From Thiobacillus sp. (GTDB lineage Bacteria; Pseudomonadota; Gammaproteobacteria; Burkholderiales; Thiobacillaceae), in contig WGNC01000033.1 in assembly GCA_016124745.1 (NCBI GenBank), positions 1 through 53,304 on the forward strand: a DNA stretch of 53,304 nucleotides, given 5' to 3'. A program made the translations under genes and the position numbers. The notes under the pieces are model-generated. The model saw only the letters and a list, made by a program, of their open reading frames with translations, ran no database searches and was not told the origin of the DNA. The first letter of the stretch is position 1. Each line of letters begins with the position of its first letter. Positions 50,017 to 53,304 of this stretch are shown here, in pieces.

Positions 50017-50400
50017 GTGGCAGAAGGCAAGAAATATCACATCAGCGTCAACGTCAACACGGCCTACCTGGCCGACCAGAGCGACCCGGCGGCCGACCGT
50101 TACGTGTTCGCCTACACCATCACCATCGCCAACACCGGCACCGTGGCCGCGCAGCTGATCTCGCGCCACTGGATCATCACCGATGCGGAAAACGTCACTC
50201 AGGAAGTCAAGGGGCTCGGCGTGGTGGGCGAGCAGCCGCTGCTGCAGCCCGGCGAAAGCTTCGAATACACGAGCGGCACCGCGATGGCGACCCCGGTCGG
50301 CTCCATGCACGGCAGCTATCAAATGGTCGCGGAAGACGGCAACAAGTTCGACGCCGAGATTCCGGTGTTCACGCTGTCGATGCCGCGGGTTTTGCACTGA
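50017..50400 (+). CDS. apaG: ApaG protein (Fn3-like fold)
   Basis: 127 residues from GTG 50017; no ATG is available at the N-terminus (AEGKKYHISVNVNTAYLADQ). Family motifs are VFAYTITIANTG, LISRHWIITDA, QEVKGLGVVGEQPLLQPGES and GSMHGSYQM. ApaG is a small beta-sandwich protein linked to Co2+/Mg2+ sensitivity and diadenosine tetraphosphate levels in enterobacteria; its biochemical function is not settled. Divergent from rpe with 96 bp between. Confidence 0.95.
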   Translation: MAEGKKYHISVNVNTAYLADQSDPAADRYVFAYTITIANTGTVAAQLISRHWIITDAENVTQEVKGLGVVGEQPLLQPGESFEYTSGTAMATPVGSMHGSYQMVAEDGNKFDAEIPVFTLSMPRVLH

Positions 50401-50415
50401 ATTCGTCACCCCCAC

Positions 50416-50443
50416 AAACAAAAACCCCGCCTTGCGGCGGGGT
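50416..50443 (-). terminator. Rho-independent terminator of the rhodanese gene
   Basis: ACCCCGCC (50424-50431) and GGCGGGGT (50436-50443) form a stem with a four-base loop. On the minus strand the stem is followed by TTTTGTTTG, 19 bases after the rhodanese stop codon. On the plus strand no T-tract follows, so apaG read-through would be stopped less efficiently. Confidence 0.85.
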
Positions 50444-50461
50444 CGGATGGTGTGGTAAAAA

Positions 50462-51304
50462 TCAATCCCAGTAGTAAGTTTCAGCATCCGGCTTGTAGAT
50501 CAGCGGCGGCAGGAGGCGGGTGTCATACGGGAGGCCCAGATGATAGCGCCAGCCGTTCTTGTCGTCATCGGTCAGCACACCGTCATGATTGAGGTCGACC
50601 GGCAGGTCTTTAGTCGTAAGTGGAATGACAGGATCACCGTTCGCATCACGCACATAGTAGGGCGCTTTCAGATTGACGCCGACGAAGCCTTCCCACATGT
50701 TGCGCACGTTCGTGTAGCCCGCTTCTTCCAACCGGTTGGCCGCTCCGACGCTGCGCACGCCGGTACGGCACATGGTGTAGATCGGGGTGTCCTTGTTCGG
50801 GATGATGCTTTCCACATAGTTCACGAAGTCAGCGGCATTCTGCTTTAGCAGCCCCCCGTCCCCCTGCGTTGTGTCAGTCGACTTGCACGCGCCATCCGGG
50901 TAACGGTCATCCGCCGGGCCTGGGTTACCGACATCTTTGCAGTACTGGTAGATATAAGGATAGGGAACATTGTAGGCATGCTCGGGATGCCCAGCCTTGT
51001 ACTCCGTCGTGCTGCGCACGTCGATGATCACAGCTTGCTTGGACGATTTGTCATGCTTGTCGTGCTTGTCGTGCTTGTCGTGCTTGTCGTTTTTATCGTA
51101 CTTGCCACGATTGACCACGGTTTCAACAAAAGCGCGGGTATTGCTGATTTCCGAATGGTAAGTCGCACACTCAATATTGTTGGTGTCTCCAGATCGGCTC
51201 TCATAGAAGCAGGGTGGGTCATCTGCAAGGGCGGACGCAGAAAAAAATGCGCCCAGAGCAGGAATGGCCAGGGCGAGAATGGTCGGTTTGGTCGTGATGC
51301 TCAT
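50462..51304 (-). CDS. Exported rhodanese-like protein with a Lys-His-Asp repeat and an EF-hand-like loop
   Basis: 280 residues; ATG 51304 with GAGGAGA eight bases upstream. Signal peptide 1-27 (ending SASALA). Residues about 68-86 are (K/N)DKHD repeats. A single rhodanese domain follows: VIIDVRSTTEYKAGHPEHA (about residue 91) and the active-site loop CRTGVRSVGAANRLEEAGY (Cys about 182). A large insert with two Cys residues (about 120-165) splits the domain. Near the C-terminus DLNHDGVLTDDDKNGW (about 237) resembles a Ca2+-binding EF-hand loop. It probably handles sulfur or thiol groups in the periplasm; the His-rich stretch may bind metal. Function not established. Confidence 0.85.
   Translation of the reverse strand: MSITTKPTILALAIPALGAFFSASALADDPPCFYESRSGDTNNIECATYHSEISNTRAFVETVVNRGKYDKNDKHDKHDKHDKHDKSSKQAVIIDVRSTTEYKAGHPEHAYNVPYPYIYQYCKDVGNPGPADDRYPDGACKSTDTTQGDGGLLKQNAADFVNYVESIIPNKDTPIYTMCRTGVRSVGAANRLEEAGYTNVRNMWEGFVGVNLKAPYYVRDANGDPVIPLTTKDLPVDLNHDGVLTDDDKNGWRYHLGLPYDTRLLPPLIYKPDAETYYWD
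51048..51092. repeat. Five tandem 9-bp units in the rhodanese gene
   Basis: Units TTGTCGTGC and close variants, encoding the Lys-His-Asp motif on the minus strand. As nine bases are three codons, copy-number change keeps the frame. Confidence 0.88.
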
Positions 51305-51318
51305 GTTGTCTCCTCATG

Positions 51319-51380
51319 ATTTGTCTTGAATGCTGCCCAGCCTCTATATAAACAACGCTTATAACTGGGCAAAACAAATC
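51319..51380 (-). promoter_or_regulatory. Probable rhodanese promoter with nested inverted repeats
   Basis: On the minus strand TTGCCC (51367-51372) and TATATA (51345-51350) are separated by 16 bases, a plausible sigma-70 promoter. The same stretch holds two nested inverted repeats: GATTTGT (51319-51325) with ACAAATC (51374-51380), and TGCCCAG (51334-51340) with CTGGGCA (51365-51371). The inner right arm overlaps the -35 box, so a dimeric repressor or a folded leader could act here. Confidence 0.45.
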
Positions 51381-51459
51381 ATATTCGGTTTGTGTTTGCA
51401 GACAACATTTTCAGTAAATGAGAATACGGTGATGCTCTCACTCTCCCTGCGACATGGCT

Positions 51460-51552
51460 TCACTTTTTCATCGTCCACCACACGATGAAGACGAGCAGAC
51501 TCACCGCAATACCGGCTTCCAGCAGCAACCAACCCAGACCCTGACTTTCCAT
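51460..51552 (-). CDS. 30-residue single-pass membrane protein
   Basis: MESQGLGWLLLEAGIAVSLL then VFIVWWTMKK. ATG 51552 is preceded by GGAGAAG at a normal distance, and the product is one hydrophobic helix (about residues 7-27) ending in two lysines, which predicts an inner-membrane protein with the C-terminus in the cytoplasm. It is divergent from mltA with 63 bp between the starts. I believe similar tiny proteins occur in betaproteobacteria, but cannot verify this here. Too short for usual gene finders. Confidence 0.55.
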   Translation of the reverse strand: MESQGLGWLLLEAGIAVSLLVFIVWWTMKK

Positions 51553-51615
51553 TACGCTTGCTTCTCCATTGATATACTCGGCGCTCGTCTTCGATCCGAG
51601 CCATCTTCACCCGTG

Positions 51616-52908
51616 ATGTTGTTACGCGCAAGCCCGTGGCTGTTCGCCCTGTCGTTGTCGGCCTGCACACTGCTGCCGCCCAAGGAACCGGCCGCACCAC
51701 CCCCCACGCCCACGCCGGTTCCCGCACCCACGCCAACCCCCGTGCCAGTGCCCGTACCCATGCCGCCACCCGTCACGGAACCCGAGCCTGCTCCGCCTCC
51801 GCCACCGGCGCTGCTGCCCACGCCGGTGCAGGCCTATCCGACGCTCAAACCGGTGCGCTGGAACGAGGTGGCATTCTGGAAGGAGGATTCGGCAAGCGAG
51901 GCCTGGCCCGCCTTCCTGCTGAGCTGCTCGACGCTGGTCAAGCGCACCTCCTGGCAGGCCGTCTGCCGCGAGGCGATGTCGATGCCCGCGCCAGACGAAG
52001 CCACCACGCGCGCATTTTTCGAGCAACGCTTTCAGCCGTACCAGGCCGCGCAGGAGGACGGCGGTGTCGAAGGGCTGGTGACGGGCTACTACGAGCCCCT
52101 GCTGAAAGGCGACCGCGTGCGCACCGAGCGTGCGCGCTACCCGCTCTACGCCGCGCCGGACGACCTCATCACGGTCGACCTGGCGAGCATCTACCCCGAA
52201 CTGAAGACCCTGCGCCTGCGCGGACGGCTGGTCGGCAACAAGGTCGTGCCCTATCCCACCCGCAAGGACATCGAAGCGCCCACCCCCAACGGCAATGGCT
52301 ACAGCTTCAAGGGCAAGCCGATCGCCTGGGCCGAGGATCCGGTGGACCTGTTTTTTCTGCAAATCCAGGGCTCGGGCCGCATCGAACTGCCGGACGGCTC
52401 GCACATGCGGGTCGGCTACGCGGACCAGAACGGTTATCCCTACCAGTCGATCGGCAAGCTGCTGGTGGAGCGCGGCGAACTGAAACTCGAGCAGGCGTCG
52501 ATGCAGGGCATCAAGGACTGGGGCGCGAAGCATCCCGAAAAGCTGCCGGAACTGCTCGCCAGCAATCCGAGCTTCGTGTTCTTTCGCGAACTGCCAAACG
52601 GCCTCTCCGGCCCGCTGGGATCGCTCGGGGTGCCGCTGAGCGGCGGCCGCTCGATTGCCGTCGACACCCACTTCATCCCGCTGGGCGCGCCGGTTTTCCT
52701 TGCCACCACCCAGCCCAATTCGTCCGTGCCTCTCAACCGCCTGGTGATGGCGCAGGACACGGGTAGCGCGATACGCGGCGGTGTGCGCGCCGATTTTTTC
52801 TGGGGCTTCGGCAACAAGGCGGGGGAACTCGCCGGCCGCATGAAACAGCGCGGCCGCATGTGGGTGCTGCTGCCGAAGGACTATCCGCTGACCAGCGCCC
52901 GGCGCTGA
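51616..52908 (+). CDS. mltA: Membrane-bound lytic murein transglycosylase A
   Basis: 430 residues from ATG 51616, chosen because a lipoprotein signal follows (RASPWLFALSLSACTLLPP, lipobox LSAC, Cys17). Residues about 20-70 are a Pro/Thr/Val-rich linker. The MltA domain has GLVTGYYEPLLKG (about residue 155), FLQIQGSGRIELPDG, YADQNGYPYQSIGKLL (about 272), and the 3D domain with SIAVDTHFIPLG and MAQDTGSAIRGGVRADFFWG (catalytic Asp near 378 and ligand Asp). It cleaves peptidoglycan between MurNAc and GlcNAc forming 1,6-anhydro-MurNAc, anchored to the outer membrane. Length and domain order are normal. Confidence 0.94.
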   Translation: MLLRASPWLFALSLSACTLLPPKEPAAPPPTPTPVPAPTPTPVPVPVPMPPPVTEPEPAPPPPPALLPTPVQAYPTLKPVRWNEVAFWKEDSASEAWPAFLLSCSTLVKRTSWQAVCREAMSMPAPDEATTRAFFEQRFQPYQAAQEDGGVEGLVTGYYEPLLKGDRVRTERARYPLYAAPDDLITVDLASIYPELKTLRLRGRLVGNKVVPYPTRKDIEAPTPNGNGYSFKGKPIAWAEDPVDLFFLQIQGSGRIELPDGSHMRVGYADQNGYPYQSIGKLLVERGELKLEQASMQGIKDWGAKHPEKLPELLASNPSFVFFRELPNGLSGPLGSLGVPLSGGRSIAVDTHFIPLGAPVFLATTQPNSSVPLNRLVMAQDTGSAIRGGVRADFFWGFGNKAGELAGRMKQRGRMWVLLPKDYPLTSARR

Positions 52909-52910
52909 GT

Positions 52911-52998
52911 CCGGGAGGCAGTGCGCTGACTTCAGCCCGTTCGCGCTGAACGAAGTCGAAGAGCTCACCACGAACGGACTAAATCGATCAGCGCCTCC
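52911..52998. mobile_element. Short inverted-repeat element of the GGGAAGCGCTGATT family
   Basis: About 88 bp from GGGAGGCAGTGCGCTGA to TCGATCAGCGCCTCCC, with CCCGTTCGCGCTGAACGAAG and GCTCACCACGAACGG inside. It starts a few bases after the mltA stop. Ends are more diverged than in the copies at 15732 and 45752. Confidence 0.65.
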
Positions 52999-52999
52999 C

Positions 53000-53126
53000 T
53001 AGGGAACCCCTGAACAACTTGGTTTGCTGTGTGGTTCGACAAGCTCACCACGAACGAAATCAACTACTTGCCGTTCATCCTGAGCCTGTCGAAGGACTTG
53101 TTCAGATGGTATGGACGCCTCCCCCC
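53000..53126. repeat. Dispersed repeat element (copy 2 of the window-edge family)
   Basis: Starts TAGGGAACCCCTGAAC and ends GGTATGGACGCCTCCCCC. The core of about 85 bp differs from 30-108 by only a few bases and has the same direction, while the GGGGGAGGCGTCC arm is at the opposite end. It abuts the upstream non-coding region of an IS110-family transposase. Confidence 0.75.
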
Positions 53127-53240
53127 GGCAACGGGGCGCTGTTGGTAGCCAGGAAGAGACTGGATGGATCCTCGCTGCGACGGCATCTGCGTGCCAAAGT
53201 GGAAATGTCGTAACCCCCCACTTGAACAGGAGGATCCGAA
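53127..53240 (+). ncRNA. IS110 non-coding end, possible bridge RNA region
   Basis: 114 bp between the repeat and the transposase start. In IS110-group elements the non-coding end upstream of the recombinase encodes a bridge RNA that pairs with donor and target DNA. Whether this element is of that group cannot be decided from 21 residues, and I do not see a definite RNA fold. The RNA, if present, might extend leftward into the repeat. Confidence 0.25.
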
Positions 53241-53304
53241 ATGAAGCATAGCGTGATTGGTATGGATATCGCCAAACAGGTGTTTCAGTTGCACAGCGTC
53301 GATA
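53241..53304 (+). CDS. IS110-family transposase, N-terminal fragment cut by the window edge
   Basis: 21 codons visible: KHSVIGMDIAKQVFQLHSVD after the start Met. The I-G-M-D-I-A-K motif contains the first catalytic Asp of the DEDD recombinase domain of IS110-family transposases. The start has a perfect AGGAGG at 53228-53233. The gene continues beyond the window. Confidence 0.85.
   Translation, partial: MKHSVIGMDIAKQVFQLHSVD

Overview
The window is high-GC (low 60s % by eye) DNA from a Gram-negative bacterium. The rpe-gph-trpE block, apaG, mltA, a wcb/kps-type capsule locus and an MtrA/MtrB-type cytochrome conduit together suggest a betaproteobacterium, perhaps a Thiobacillus/Gallionella-like lineage. 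That placement is inference; no rRNA or tRNA gene was recognised.

Layout. (1) 388-7032: a divergent pair, a nine-heme exported cytochrome with two Calx-beta domains (-) and a large exported Asp-box protein (+). (2) 7195-10147 (-): a glycosyltransferase and an FkbM-type methyltransferase with five 32-residue repeats at its N-terminus. (3) 10506-18990 (+): a type I secretion locus with a serralysin-like RTX metalloprotease, ABC ATPase, HlyD-type adaptor, the remnant of a lost RTX gene split by a miniature element, and a 958-residue RTX protein. The two intact RTX proteins share a nearly identical C-terminal cassette. (4) 18987-21546 (-): capsule ABC exporter (KpsT, KpsM, KpsE-like). (5) 22201-32034 (+): a 2546-residue reducing polyketide synthase, an alpha-oxoamine synthase and a formyltransferase-fold protein. 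(6) 32036-40499 (-): an LpxC paralogue, an LtaS-like membrane transferase, an SDR, KpsS, half-length KpsC, a glycosyltransferase and an outer-membrane polysaccharide export lipoprotein. (7) 41112-44850 (+): a decaheme cytochrome and its outer-membrane barrel, the barrel carrying about 235 residues of Gly-Asn/Gly-Ser/Gly-Thr repeats. (8) 45369-46569: two small exported proteins among repeat elements. (9) 46849-49920 (-): trpE, gph, rpe, then apaG (+), a rhodanese (-), a 30-residue membrane protein (-) and mltA (+). (10) The right edge enters an IS110-family transposase; the first 126 bases of the window repeat the element beside it.

How the genes fit together. Blocks 4-6 read as one capsule locus interrupted by a lipid-assembly module. 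The PKS has no thioesterase, and the gene coupled to its stop codon is a PLP enzyme of the family that condenses acyl thioesters with amino acids, so the likely product is a long-chain amino-ketone. The SDR, formyltransferase and LpxC paralogue are candidate tailoring enzymes, and KpsS/KpsC suggest a Kdo-linked lipid anchor. From memory the order resembles the wcb capsule locus of Burkholderia pseudomallei (WcbR, WcbT, WcbS, WcbQ, WcbP, WcbO), so it is not wholly new, but its chemistry is to my knowledge unresolved and the LpxC paralogue looks like an addition.

The window is rich in short non-autonomous repeats: a family with GGGAAGCGCTGATT ends, a family that sits between duplicated hairpins (one copy splits a bidirectional terminator in two), inverted copies of a CAGGATTCAGG element between rpe, gph and trpE, and tandem arrays upstream of the LpxC paralogue.
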